A stretch of 33,659 nucleotides of DNA, from assembly GCA_947624395.1 (NCBI GenBank), contig CANQKA010000015.1, positions 1 to 33,659 of the forward strand, read 5' to 3'. The notes beneath the pieces are model-generated. The model had not been told where the DNA came from. It made no database searches and saw nothing but the letters and a program-made list of their open reading frames with translations. The DNA is from an uncultured Oscillospiraceae bacterium (GTDB lineage: Bacteria > Bacillota > Clostridia > Oscillospirales > Oscillospiraceae). Below, piece after piece: positions 8,188 through 16,197 of this stretch; the first letter of the stretch is position 1; the number at the start of each line of letters is the position of its first letter. The position numbers and the translations under genes were made by a program.

Positions 8188-10605
8188 ATGGCATACGATT
8201 TTGCGCGCATTGAGAAAAAGTGGCAGGGCGTGTGGGAAAAGGAAAAGCCCTACGCCGCCGTCACCGGCGACAAGCGGCCCAAGTTCTATGGGCTCATTGA
8301 GTTTCCCTACCCCTCCGGCCAGGGACTGCACGTGGGCCATCCCCGGCCCTTTACGGCCATGGACATCGTCACCCGCAAAAAGCGCATGCAGGGGTACAAT
8401 GTCCTGTTCCCCATAGGGTTCGACGCTTTCGGTCTGCCCACGGAGAATTACGCCATCAAAAACCATATCCATCCGGCCATCGTCACCAAAAAGAACATCG
8501 AAAACTTCACCCGGCAGCTGAAAATGCTGGGGTTCGGCTTTGACTGGGACCGGGTGGTGGATACCACTGACCCTACATACTATAAGTGGACCCAGTGGAT
8601 ATTCCTCCAGCTCTGGAAAAAGGGTCTGGCCTACAAGGCCACCATGCCCGTGAACTGGTGCACCTCCTGCAAGTGCGTACTGGCCAACGAGGAAGTGGTG
8701 GAGGGCGTGTGCGAGCGGTGCGGTTCGCCGGTGGTCCAGAAGGAGAAGAGCCAGTGGATGCTGCGCATCACGGCCTACGCCCAGCGGCTCATCGACGACC
8801 TGGATGACCTGGACTTCATCGAGCGGGTCAAGATACAGCAGAAAAACTGGATAGGCCGGTCCACCGGCGCGGAGGTCACTTTCAAGGCCACCACCGGGGA
8901 CGACATCGTGGTGTTTACAACGCGGCCCGACACGCTCTTCGGCGCCACGTACATGGTCCTGAGCCCGGAGCATGCGCTGGTGAAAAAGTGGATGCCAAAG
9001 CTCAAAAATGCCGACGACGTGCGGGCTTATCAGGCCGCGGCCGCGTCCAAGAGCGATTTGGAGCGGACGGAGCTGAGCAAGGAAAAGACCGGCGTGTGCC
9101 TGGACGGCGTGGCGGCGGTGAATCCCGTCAATGGCCGGGAGATACCCATCTTCATCTCCGATTACGTTCTGGCGTCTTACGGCACCGGGGCCATCATGGC
9201 CGTGCCCGCCCACGACGATAGAGACTGGGAGTTCGCGAAAAAGTTCGGCTGCGAGATCGTAGAGGTGGTCGCCGGCGGCGAGGACGTGCAGAAGGCCGCC
9301 TTCACCGCCAAGGACGACACCGGCGTGCTTGTGAACTCGGAGTTTTTGAACGGCCTTACCGTCCGTCAGGCCATCCCCGCCATTACCAAATGGCTGGAGG
9401 AAAAGGGCATCGGCAAGGCCCAGGTGAATTATAAGCTGCGGGACTGGGTATTCTCCCGCCAGCGGTACTGGGGCGAGCCTATCCCCATGGTGTGGTGCGA
9501 AAAGTGCGGCTGGCAGCCCCTGCCGGAGGACCAGCTGCCGCTGGTGCTGCCGGACGTGGAAAGCTACGAGCCCACCGACGACGGGGAGAGCCCGCTTTCC
9601 AAGATGACCGACTGGGTGAATACCACCTGCCCCTGCTGCGGCGGTCCCGCCCGACGGGAGACGGACACCATGCCCCAGTGGGCCGGGTCCAGCTGGTACT
9701 TCCTGCGGTATATGGACCCGCACAACGATAAGGCCCTGGCGTCCAAAGAGGCGCTGGATTACTGGTCCCCGGTGGACTGGTACAACGGCGGCATGGAGCA
9801 CACCACGCTGCACCTGCTCTATAGCCGGTTCTGGCACAAGTTCCTCTATGACATCGGCGTGGTGCCCACCAGGGAGCCTTACGCCAAGCGCACCAGCCAC
9901 GGCATGATCCTGGGCGAGGGCGGAGAAAAAATGTCCAAGAGCCGTGGAAATGTGGTCAATCCGGATGATATCATCGCGCAGTACGGGGCTGACACCATGC
10001 GCATGTATATCATGTTCATCGGCGACTTTGAAAAGGCGGCCACCTGGTCCGACAACGCCGTCAAGGGCTGCAAGAAGTTTTTGGACCGGGTGTGGGCCCT
10101 GGCGGAGGCCGGTCCCACCGGGGACGATGTTACGCCGGAGCATGAGGCCGCGCTGCACCGGACCATCAAGAAGGTGTCCGAGGACATCGATGAGATGAAG
10201 TTCAACACCGCCATCGCGGCGATGATGACGCTGGTCAACGAGTTTTATAAGTCCAAACCCAGCAAGGGCGATATGAAGGTCCTGCTGCTGCTCCTGAGCC
10301 CCTTCGCGCCCCATATCGCGGAGGAGATGTGGGAGATGCTGGGCTTTGAAGGGCGCGCTATGAGCCAGAGCTGGCCGGAATATGATGAGAGCAAGACGGT
10401 GGAGCAGGTGAAGGAGCTGGCCGTGCAGGTGAACGGCAAGCTCCGCAGCACCGTGACCGTCCCCGCCGACGCGGACGACGAGACTGTTATCGATGCTGCC
10501 AAGGCCGACGGCAAGATCGCCAGGGCGCTGGAGGGCATGGAGATCGTCAAGACCATCGTGGTCAAAAACCGGCTGGTCAATCTCATTTTGAAGCCGAAAA
10601 AATAA
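8188..10605 (+). CDS. leuS: Leucyl-tRNA synthetase
   Basis: [34 protein letters not shown]; 805 aa. Confidence 0.97.
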   Translation: MAYDFARIEKKWQGVWEKEKPYAAVTGDKRPKFYGLIEFPYPSGQGLHVGHPRPFTAMDIVTRKKRMQGYNVLFPIGFDAFGLPTENYAIKNHIHPAIVTKKNIENFTRQLKMLGFGFDWDRVVDTTDPTYYKWTQWIFLQLWKKGLAYKATMPVNWCTSCKCVLANEEVVEGVCERCGSPVVQKEKSQWMLRITAYAQRLIDDLDDLDFIERVKIQQKNWIGRSTGAEVTFKATTGDDIVVFTTRPDTLFGATYMVLSPEHALVKKWMPKLKNADDVRAYQAAAASKSDLERTELSKEKTGVCLDGVAAVNPVNGREIPIFISDYVLASYGTGAIMAVPAHDDRDWEFAKKFGCEIVEVVAGGEDVQKAAFTAKDDTGVLVNSEFLNGLTVRQAIPAITKWLEEKGIGKAQVNYKLRDWVFSRQRYWGEPIPMVWCEKCGWQPLPEDQLPLVLPDVESYEPTDDGESPLSKMTDWVNTTCPCCGGPARRETDTMPQWAGSSWYFLRYMDPHNDKALASKEALDYWSPVDWYNGGMEHTTLHLLYSRFWHKFLYDIGVVPTREPYAKRTSHGMILGEGGEKMSKSRGNVVNPDDIIAQYGADTMRMYIMFIGDFEKAATWSDNAVKGCKKFLDRVWALAEAGPTGDDVTPEHEAALHRTIKKVSEDIDEMKFNTAIAAMMTLVNEFYKSKPSKGDMKVLLLLLSPFAPHIAEEMWEMLGFEGRAMSQSWPEYDESKTVEQVKELAVQVNGKLRSTVTVPADADDETVIDAAKADGKIARALEGMEIVKTIVVKNRLVNLILKPKK

Positions 10606-10613
10606 GTATTTTC

Positions 10614-10642
10614 TTGACAACCCAGCACAAAACCTTTATAAT
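10614..10642 (+). promoter_or_regulatory. Consensus sigma-70/A promoter for rpsU
   Basis: TTGACA (10614-10619), 17-bp spacer, TATAAT (10637-10642). Confidence 0.9.
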
Positions 10643-10710
10643 ATGCAAGGTTCCGCGAGGGAAAGCACATAAAAAGCACATGAGGCGTATTCGGAGGGAG
10701 GGAAAACAGA

Positions 10711-10896
10711 ATGTCGGAAATCTACGTCAAAGAGAACGAATCTCTCGATAACGCGCTCAAGCGGTTCAAGCGCAGCTGCGCCAAGGCTGGCGTCATGAAC
10801 GACCTCCGCCGGAAGGAGTATTACCAGAGCCCCAGCGTGAAGCGCCGGAAGAAATCCGAGGCGGCCCGCAAGAACAAACATAAAAGGTATTATTAA
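10711..10896 (+). CDS. rpsU: 30S ribosomal protein S21
   Basis: [55 protein letters not shown]. Confidence 0.97.
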   Translation: MSEIYVKENESLDNALKRFKRSCAKAGVMNDLRRKEYYQSPSVKRRKKSEAARKNKHKRYY

Positions 10897-10903
10897 AATA
10901 ATC

Positions 10904-10942
10904 AAAAAAGGTCCCTCTGCTGCAAGCAGAGGGACCTTTTTT
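10904..10942 (+). terminator. Intrinsic terminator after rpsU
   Basis: AAAAAAGGTCCCTCTGC-TGCAA-GCAGAGGGACCTTTTTT. Confidence 0.93.
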
Positions 10943-11097
10943 GAAAGGCTGCGGCCCGCTGCAGCGCAAAGCGCCTCCGCATTTGCGGAGGCGTTCACGT
11001 TTGCGGGCCGAGAAGAGTTTTTTCCGAGGTACACGCCCCCGGAAAAAACGGATTTGGTTTTATTCGGATCTGCGGAGCCGAACTCTGCGAGGCTGTA

Positions 11098-12318
11098 TTA
11101 ACGGTCTGCAAAAGAGCACTTTTCTCTTGGCAGGTCGGCGGCTTTGGCTGCGCCAAGGTAGCGGATGCAGGTACGGCCGTATTTGGCCCGCATGGCGTCC
11201 ACGGCCGCGTCGATGCGCCGCAGGCCGTCCAGACGGGCGTAGTCGGTGAACATGTCCGTCTGCTCCGGCGCGTCCGCGTCGATCAGCGTCCCGGCCCGAA
11301 GGCCAAGCCCCCGCAGCGGTCCCGGCCAGGTGTGAATGTCCTGAAAAAGGGTCATCGCCCGCTGGTAAAGCTCTCGCGTCAGGTCCGTGGGCCGGTCCAA
11401 AACCGCCTGGTGGCCGGTCCAGTGCAGGTTCCCGGCGTCCCGCACGGCGATCTCGATGCGCCTGGTGCGCACGTGGCTTTCCCGGAGGCGGCCGCCCACC
11501 TCCTCCGCCAGGGCCAGCATCACCGCCCGCACGTCTGATTCGCAGACCAGGTCACGGGGCGGGGTGGTGGAGTTGCCGATGCTCTTGGCGGCTGGCGGAC
11601 AGGCAAAGGGGCGCACGGGGCTGTCGTCCCAGCCGTTGGCGTAGCGGTACAGGGTCAGACCCGCCTTGCCCATGCGCAGCCGCAGGGTCTCAGGGTCCGC
11701 CATGGCAAGCTCCCCGATGGTATGGATGCCCATGGCCCCCAGGGCACGGGTAGAAGCGGGGCCCACGAATAATAGCTCGCTCACCGGCAGGGGCCAGACG
11801 GTCTGGCGGAAATTGCTTTTGTCGAACACCGTCACCGCGTCGGGCTTGCGGTAGTCAGAGCCAAGCTTGGCGAAGGGCTTGTTCCAGCTGACCCCCACGC
11901 TGACGGTGAGACCCAGCTCCCGCCGGACGCGCCGGCGTATTTCCTCCGCCGCCAGGTACCCGTCCTTGTGGGCGTGGCAGCCGGTGATGTCCAGCCAGCT
12001 CTCGTCCAGGCCGAAGGGTTCCTGCAGGTCCGTGTACTGGCTGTAAATGGCCCGACAGGCGTGGGAGTAGAGCTCGTATTTTTCGTAGTGGGGCCGCAGT
12101 ATCACAAGCTCCGGGCACAGCTGTCTGGCCTGCCAGAGGACCATGCCGGTCTTCACGCCGCAGCGCTTGGCCTGGTCGCTCTTGGCGAGAATGATGCCGT
12201 GGCGGGCTTCCACGTCCCCGCCAACCGCCACGGGCTTGCCAAGCAGGTCCGGCCGGTCCAGAAGCTCGATGCTCACATAGCAGGCATTGATATCCGAATG
12301 TAAGATCACTCTGTCCAT
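11098..12318 (-). CDS. Y-family DNA polymerase (Pol IV/UvrX-like)
   Basis: MDRVILHSDINACYVSIELL, GLDESWLDITG, SVGVSWNKPFAKLGSDYRKPDAV. Confidence 0.93.
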   Translation of the reverse strand: MDRVILHSDINACYVSIELLDRPDLLGKPVAVGGDVEARHGIILAKSDQAKRCGVKTGMVLWQARQLCPELVILRPHYEKYELYSHACRAIYSQYTDLQEPFGLDESWLDITGCHAHKDGYLAAEEIRRRVRRELGLTVSVGVSWNKPFAKLGSDYRKPDAVTVFDKSNFRQTVWPLPVSELLFVGPASTRALGAMGIHTIGELAMADPETLRLRMGKAGLTLYRYANGWDDSPVRPFACPPAAKSIGNSTTPPRDLVCESDVRAVMLALAEEVGGRLRESHVRTRRIEIAVRDAGNLHWTGHQAVLDRPTDLTRELYQRAMTLFQDIHTWPGPLRGLGLRAGTLIDADAPEQTDMFTDYARLDGLRRIDAAVDAMRAKYGRTCIRYLGAAKAADLPREKCSFADR

Positions 12319-12324
12319 GCCGCT

Positions 12325-12353
12325 ATTATAAATCGCTTATTTGGAGAAGTAAA
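12325..12353 (-). promoter_or_regulatory. Predicted promoter of the Y-family polymerase, -10 only 6 nt from the ATG
   Basis: Minus strand: TTTACT (12353-12348), 17-bp spacer, TATAAT (12330-12325), AGCGGC, ATG. Confidence 0.65.
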
Positions 12354-12398
12354 GAGGAAATTTCTCTCAAATAGAGAAAACTCTTGCAAATATTCTCT
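12353..12398. promoter_or_regulatory. Candidate operator cluster between polymerase and S24 repressor
   Basis: AGAGGAAATTTCTCT near-palindrome (12353-12367) and AGAGAA-N14-TTCTCT inverted repeat (12373-12398). Confidence 0.55.
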
Positions 12399-12412
12399 CC
12401 GTACTATATACT
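12384..12412 (+). promoter_or_regulatory. Predicted promoter of the S24 repressor gene
   Basis: TTGCAA (12384-12389), 17-bp spacer, TATACT (12407-12412); -35 lies inside the inverted repeat. Confidence 0.65.
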
Positions 12413-12437
12413 GAGAGCCAAAGGAGGGCGAGGGAGC

Positions 12438-13112
12438 ATGTACGACGATATCGGCGCGAAAATCGCCGCTCTGCGGCGGCAGGCGGGCCTTTCCCAGAAG
12501 GAGCTGGCGCAAAAGCTCACGGCGCTGGGCGAGCCGCTGTCGGACAAGGCGCTCTCCAAATGGGAGAAAGGCGCCACGCTGCCATCGGCAAGGCAGTTTT
12601 TGCTCACGTGCCGTGCGCTGGAGGTGTGGGACGTGTCCGGGGAGTTCATGGGCGAGGGGTTGAGCAAGGGCCTGGACGGTGCCGGACGGCGGAAGCTGCA
12701 CGAGTACGCGGAGCTGCTGCGCCGCAGCGGGCTTTATGAGCCAAAGCCGGAACGTGGCAGGGCCATCCGGCTTTATACCCTGGCGGCCAGCGCAGGACCG
12801 GGGCAGTTTCTGGACGACGGGGACTTTGCCTGGGTGGACGCCCAGGACGCGCCAAAACAGGCGGACTTCGCCGTGCGCGTGGCGGGGGACAGCATGGAGC
12901 CGCGGTTCCATGACGGCCAGGTGGCCTATGTGCAGGCGTCGCCTACGGTGGAGGACGGGGAGATCGGGCTTTTCTCCTGGCAGGGCAGCGGCTATATCAA
13001 GCGGCTGCATGACCGGCCGGACGGCGTACGGCTGCACAGCCTGAACCCGGCATATGAGGACATCCCCATCCCGGACCCCGGTCAGCTTCGGGTGTTCGGA
13101 CGGGTGCTGTAA
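12438..13112 (+). CDS. XRE-family HTH plus S24 peptidase (LexA/CI-like) repressor
   Basis: N-terminal HTH IAALRRQAGLSQKELAQKL...LSKWEKG; C-terminal AVRVAGDSMEPRFHDGQVAYVQ with GYIKRL (Ser/Lys dyad) and an SAG-PGQ candidate cleavage site; AAAGGAGG upstream. Confidence 0.9.
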   Translation: MYDDIGAKIAALRRQAGLSQKELAQKLTALGEPLSDKALSKWEKGATLPSARQFLLTCRALEVWDVSGEFMGEGLSKGLDGAGRRKLHEYAELLRRSGLYEPKPERGRAIRLYTLAASAGPGQFLDDGDFAWVDAQDAPKQADFAVRVAGDSMEPRFHDGQVAYVQASPTVEDGEIGLFSWQGSGYIKRLHDRPDGVRLHSLNPAYEDIPIPDPGQLRVFGRVL

Positions 13113-13128
13113 AAGGAGGAAGAGGAAG

Positions 13129-14262
13129 ATGGAGATCAGGAAAAAGACCTGTCTGCGGCTGGGCGTGACGGCGTTTTTGCTGTTTCTGGCCATCCACTAC
13201 TGGAAGAGCGTGGCGGGGCTGCTGGGGCTGCTGCTGGGCGCATGCGTGCCGCTGGTGCTGGGCGGGGTCATCGCCTATGTGATAAACGTGCTCATGGATT
13301 TTTACGAGCGGCATTATTTCCCCGGAAAAAAGGCCGGTATGGCGGCCAAGAGCCGCCGGCCGGTGTGCATGCTGGCCGCGGTGCTGACGGTACTGCTGCT
13401 GCTGTTTCTGGTGGTGCGGCTGGTGCTGCCGGAGTTTCTGTCCTGCGTCAACGCCCTGGTGCGCCAGGCGCCTCAGGCGGTGAACCAGCTTTTGAAACAC
13501 CCCACGGTGCAGAAGCTCATACCGCCGGATATCGAGCAGAAGCTGTCCAATCTGAACTGGAACAGCCTGCTCAACCAGGTCAAGGGCGTGCTGGCCAGCG
13601 GCTTCACCGGCGCGGCCAACGCGGTCAGCTCCATCTTCTCCGGCGCGGTGACGGCCCTGTTCGCGCTGATATTCGCGGTGTATCTGCTGCTGGGCAAGGA
13701 TAAGCTGGGCGGCCAGTGCAAGCGGGCGATGGCGTGCTATCTGCCGGAGAGCGTGCTGCGGCGGGTGGAGCGCGTGCTGGCGCTGCTGAACCAGAGCTTC
13801 CGCAGTTACGTGGTGGGCCAGTGTACCGAGGCGGTCATTTTGGGGTGCCTGTGCATCGGGGGGATGCTGCTGTTCAGGTTCCCCTACGCCACCATGATCG
13901 GTACGCTGGTGGGCGTGACGGCCCTGATCCCCGTGGCCGGGGCCTATATCGGCGCGGGCGTGGGCGCGTTTATGATCCTGTCCGTGTCGCCGGAAAAGGC
14001 CGTTTGGTTTTTGGTGTTCATCGTGGTGCTCCAGCAGCTGGAGGGGAATTTGATCTACCCCCGGGTGGTTGGGTCCAGCATCGGCCTACCCGGCATTTTT
14101 GTGCTGGCGGCGGTGACGGTGGGCGGCGCCATGTTCGGCGTGCTGGGCATGCTGGCGGGCGTGCCGCTGGTGGCGGCGGCGTACCAGGCCATCCGGGAGG
14201 ATGTGGCCCGTCGTGAGCGGGGCAACGTGCCCCCGCCGGACCTGGATATCATGGAGGAATGA
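13129..14262 (+). CDS. AI-2E family transporter (PerM/YdbI-like permease)
   Basis: Polytopic membrane protein with ...VGVTALIPVAGAYIGAGVGAFMIL...QQLEGNLIYPRVVGSSIGLPGIFVLAAVTVGGAMFGVLGMLAGVPL. Confidence 0.92.
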   Translation: MEIRKKTCLRLGVTAFLLFLAIHYWKSVAGLLGLLLGACVPLVLGGVIAYVINVLMDFYERHYFPGKKAGMAAKSRRPVCMLAAVLTVLLLLFLVVRLVLPEFLSCVNALVRQAPQAVNQLLKHPTVQKLIPPDIEQKLSNLNWNSLLNQVKGVLASGFTGAANAVSSIFSGAVTALFALIFAVYLLLGKDKLGGQCKRAMACYLPESVLRRVERVLALLNQSFRSYVVGQCTEAVILGCLCIGGMLLFRFPYATMIGTLVGVTALIPVAGAYIGAGVGAFMILSVSPEKAVWFLVFIVVLQQLEGNLIYPRVVGSSIGLPGIFVLAAVTVGGAMFGVLGMLAGVPLVAAAYQAIREDVARRERGNVPPPDLDIMEE

Positions 14263-14269
14263 AAAGTAC

Positions 14270-14305
14270 GGGCGGGAAGCGCGAACGCTTCCCGCCCGGT
14301 GTTTT
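14270..14305 (+). terminator. Intrinsic terminator
   Basis: GGGCGGGAAGCG-CGAA-CGCTTCCCGCCC then GGTGTTTTG. Confidence 0.85.
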
Positions 14306-14314
14306 GTGGTGGCG

Positions 14315-15322
14315 TTATTGCAGGCGGAAGGTGACCTCCCAGGGGCCCTCCACTGTGTCCGCACCCAGCCAGAAACAGCCGTTCAGAACGTATCGGGACG
14401 CCTCGGCCGGGCTGATATCGAACACATAGTCCTCATAGCTGCCTGTCTCTTCCTCGTCCCAGAAGCTGACGGAGTACGTGCCGTATGTCTCGCCGCCGTC
14501 CGTGTCGGTGAGGTACAGATAACCGTGGTTGTCTCGGGTATGGATATCCTCATAGTGGAGTTGGATATGGAGTTGCCCGTCGATCCAGCCCATGGCGGTG
14601 ACGGCGGCGCCGTCACCAACGGTGTAAAGCGGCTCGCCGGGGACCAGATAGGCCCGGTCCTCAAAGTTCTCCAACGAACCCTCGTCGCCGCCAGCTCCAC
14701 GGAAGTGGGGACCGGTCTGCACAGCGGGGTCTGTCTCTGCCCGGGCAAGGTCCAGGTCCAGGGGCCCTTCGATCTGCTGTTTGTGGCTGAGAAGCTCCAG
14801 GACTTTCAGGGTCACTTTGCCGGAGCGTAGGCTCTTGCCGTCCAGATGGGCCAGTTGGATGAGGAAAGAGGCGGTGCGGGTCTCGTCGTCAAAGCCAAGG
14901 GACTCACAGCCGCCGGAGCAGTCGAAGAAGGAGAGCGGGTAGCGAAGAGAATAGCTGTCGAAAAGGTCTGTGGTGCCGTCCAGAAGCCCGCCATCCAGGT
15001 CCTGCATGGACAGCATGACCAGGCCCACGCCGTTTTCGATGACGGCGCTGTCCACTGTCATGCGCACGCCGTTTTTCTCGCAGCTCTCATTCACGGGCTT
15101 CAATGCCTGGGCGACGGTGGGGGAGATGTCGTACAAAATGGAATAGCCCGCGTCGGTATAGGCCGCCGCCGGGACCGCCAGGGCCAGACACAGCGCCAGC
15201 ACGGCGGCAACGGCTGCCAGACGGCGGAACGTGCGCCGGGGGCGTCTGACGGGGGCCTGGGCGTCCAGAATGTGCCGGTCAGGCACGTCGTTCAGGGCGT
15301 TTAAGATGTTTTCCGCGTTCAT
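14315..15322 (-). CDS. DUF4179-like membrane-anchored probable anti-sigma protein
   Basis: MNAENILNALNDVPDRHILDAQ...RRLAAVAAVLALCLALAVPAAAYT, a cytoplasmic tail plus one TM; ATGA overlap with the upstream ECF sigma gene. Confidence 0.75.
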   Translation of the reverse strand: MNAENILNALNDVPDRHILDAQAPVRRPRRTFRRLAAVAAVLALCLALAVPAAAYTDAGYSILYDISPTVAQALKPVNESCEKNGVRMTVDSAVIENGVGLVMLSMQDLDGGLLDGTTDLFDSYSLRYPLSFFDCSGGCESLGFDDETRTASFLIQLAHLDGKSLRSGKVTLKVLELLSHKQQIEGPLDLDLARAETDPAVQTGPHFRGAGGDEGSLENFEDRAYLVPGEPLYTVGDGAAVTAMGWIDGQLHIQLHYEDIHTRDNHGYLYLTDTDGGETYGTYSVSFWDEEETGSYEDYVFDISPAEASRYVLNGCFWLGADTVEGPWEVTFRLQ

Positions 15323-15879
15323 GATAGAAATCCTTCCTTTTTCAGGTGGGCCAGCAGCTTGGCCCTGGTCCGGGCCAGCATGGACTTGACCTTGCTCCGG
15401 GAAAAGCCGTAGCGGGCGGCGATGGCGGCGATGGGGTCCAGAAACCAGTACCGGCGCAGGAATACACGCCGCTCCGTGTCCGGCAAGCCGTCCAGGAAAC
15501 GGCCCAGGGCCGCTGTCAGCTCCGCCGCCTCCACGGCCTGGGCCGGGTCTGACCCGCCGGGGAGAATGGCGGAAAGCTCCTCCAGCGCCGCCTCCGGCTC
15601 GCCGCCGCCCCGCTTTTGAGCGTCTTTGGCCCGCCAGCGCTTCAGCGCGGCCCGACGGGTGAGCTTGGCAAGATAGGCGCGCAGGTTTTCGGGCCGGTTT
15701 GGCGGGATGGAGTTCCAGGCGGCCAGGTACGCGTCGTTCACGGCCTCGTCCACGTCCCGGCTGTCGGGCAGGATGTTCGCCGCCACAGTCCGGCAATAGG
15801 CGCCGTATTTGGCTACCGTCGCGTCCACGGCGGTCTGCGACCGGGCAAAGTACCGGTCCAGCAGGGCGCTGTCGTCCAT
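15319..15879 (-). CDS. ECF-type RNA polymerase sigma factor
   Basis: MDDSALLDRYFARSQTAVDATVAKYGAYCRTVAANILPDSRDVDEAVNDAYLAAWNSIPP...LPDTERRVFLRRYWFLDPIAAIAARYGFSRSKVKSMLARTRAKLLAHL; GGTGGTG upstream of MDD. Confidence 0.92.
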   Translation of the reverse strand: MDDSALLDRYFARSQTAVDATVAKYGAYCRTVAANILPDSRDVDEAVNDAYLAAWNSIPPNRPENLRAYLAKLTRRAALKRWRAKDAQKRGGGEPEAALEELSAILPGGSDPAQAVEAAELTAALGRFLDGLPDTERRVFLRRYWFLDPIAAIAARYGFSRSKVKSMLARTRAKLLAHLKKEGFLS

Positions 15880-15958
15880 TTGGTCACCACCTTTGGTTTT
15901 TTGAAGGCCCTTCACGTTTATACTGCCAAAAATTCGGCGTCGGTCGCGGGAAATGTGC

Positions 15959-15987
15959 GAAAACGCCCCCGAAAAGGGGGCGTTTTC
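15959..15987 (-). terminator. Probable terminator of the glg operon
   Basis: GAAAACGCCCCC-loop-GGGGGCGTTTTC, 12-bp perfect stem between glgA and the ECF sigma gene. Confidence 0.75.
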
Positions 15988-16009
15988 TAAAAGGGGGTGT
16001 TACCATGCT

Positions 16010-16185
16010 TTAAGCCTGGTAACAATCCCCCCGGCCGTCGTCGGCGCTCGCAGGGCTAGGCCGGGATTCGCCGCAAGCGACAAATCCCGAATAGCCCGCG
16101 GCGCCTCCTCTCCCCAAAAGGCAGGCGTGCCTTTTGGGGACCCCAAGGGGCGGCCACCCCCCTTTACACAAGGGGGGCTTTCAAT
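16010..16185. repeat. Composite intergenic palindromic repeat
   Basis: CAATCCCCCCGGCCGTCGTCGGC..., CCCCAAAAGGCAGGCGTGCCTTTTGGGG, CCCCCCTTTACACAAGGGGGG; shares units with 4701-4832 and 24310-24435. Confidence 0.75.
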
Positions 16186-16197
16186 ATGGTGTGATGA

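Noticed and set aside
7189-10620. 1143-aa minus-strand ORF antisense to leuS
   Set aside because: Compositional artefact of high GC and codon bias opposite a clear leuS; sequence is low complexity (His/Gly/Val/Leu-rich) with no recognisable domain.
12319-12437. Canonical B. subtilis-type LexA box for the polymerase
   Set aside because: No CGAAC-N4-GTTCG or close variant found; the inverted repeats present have a different sequence (AGAGAA/TTCTCT).
13129-14262. Quorum-sensing (AI-2) export system
   Set aside because: The AI-2E family name is historical; most members are transporters of unknown or other substrates and no luxS or lsr gene is in the window, so no signalling role is claimed.
14201-14830. 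209-aa plus ORF after the AI-2E transporter
   Set aside because: Runs through a clear terminator and antisense to the DUF4179 gene.
16010-16185. CRISPR-like array
   Set aside because: Palindromes differ in length and sequence, with no regularly spaced identical repeats and no cas genes nearby.
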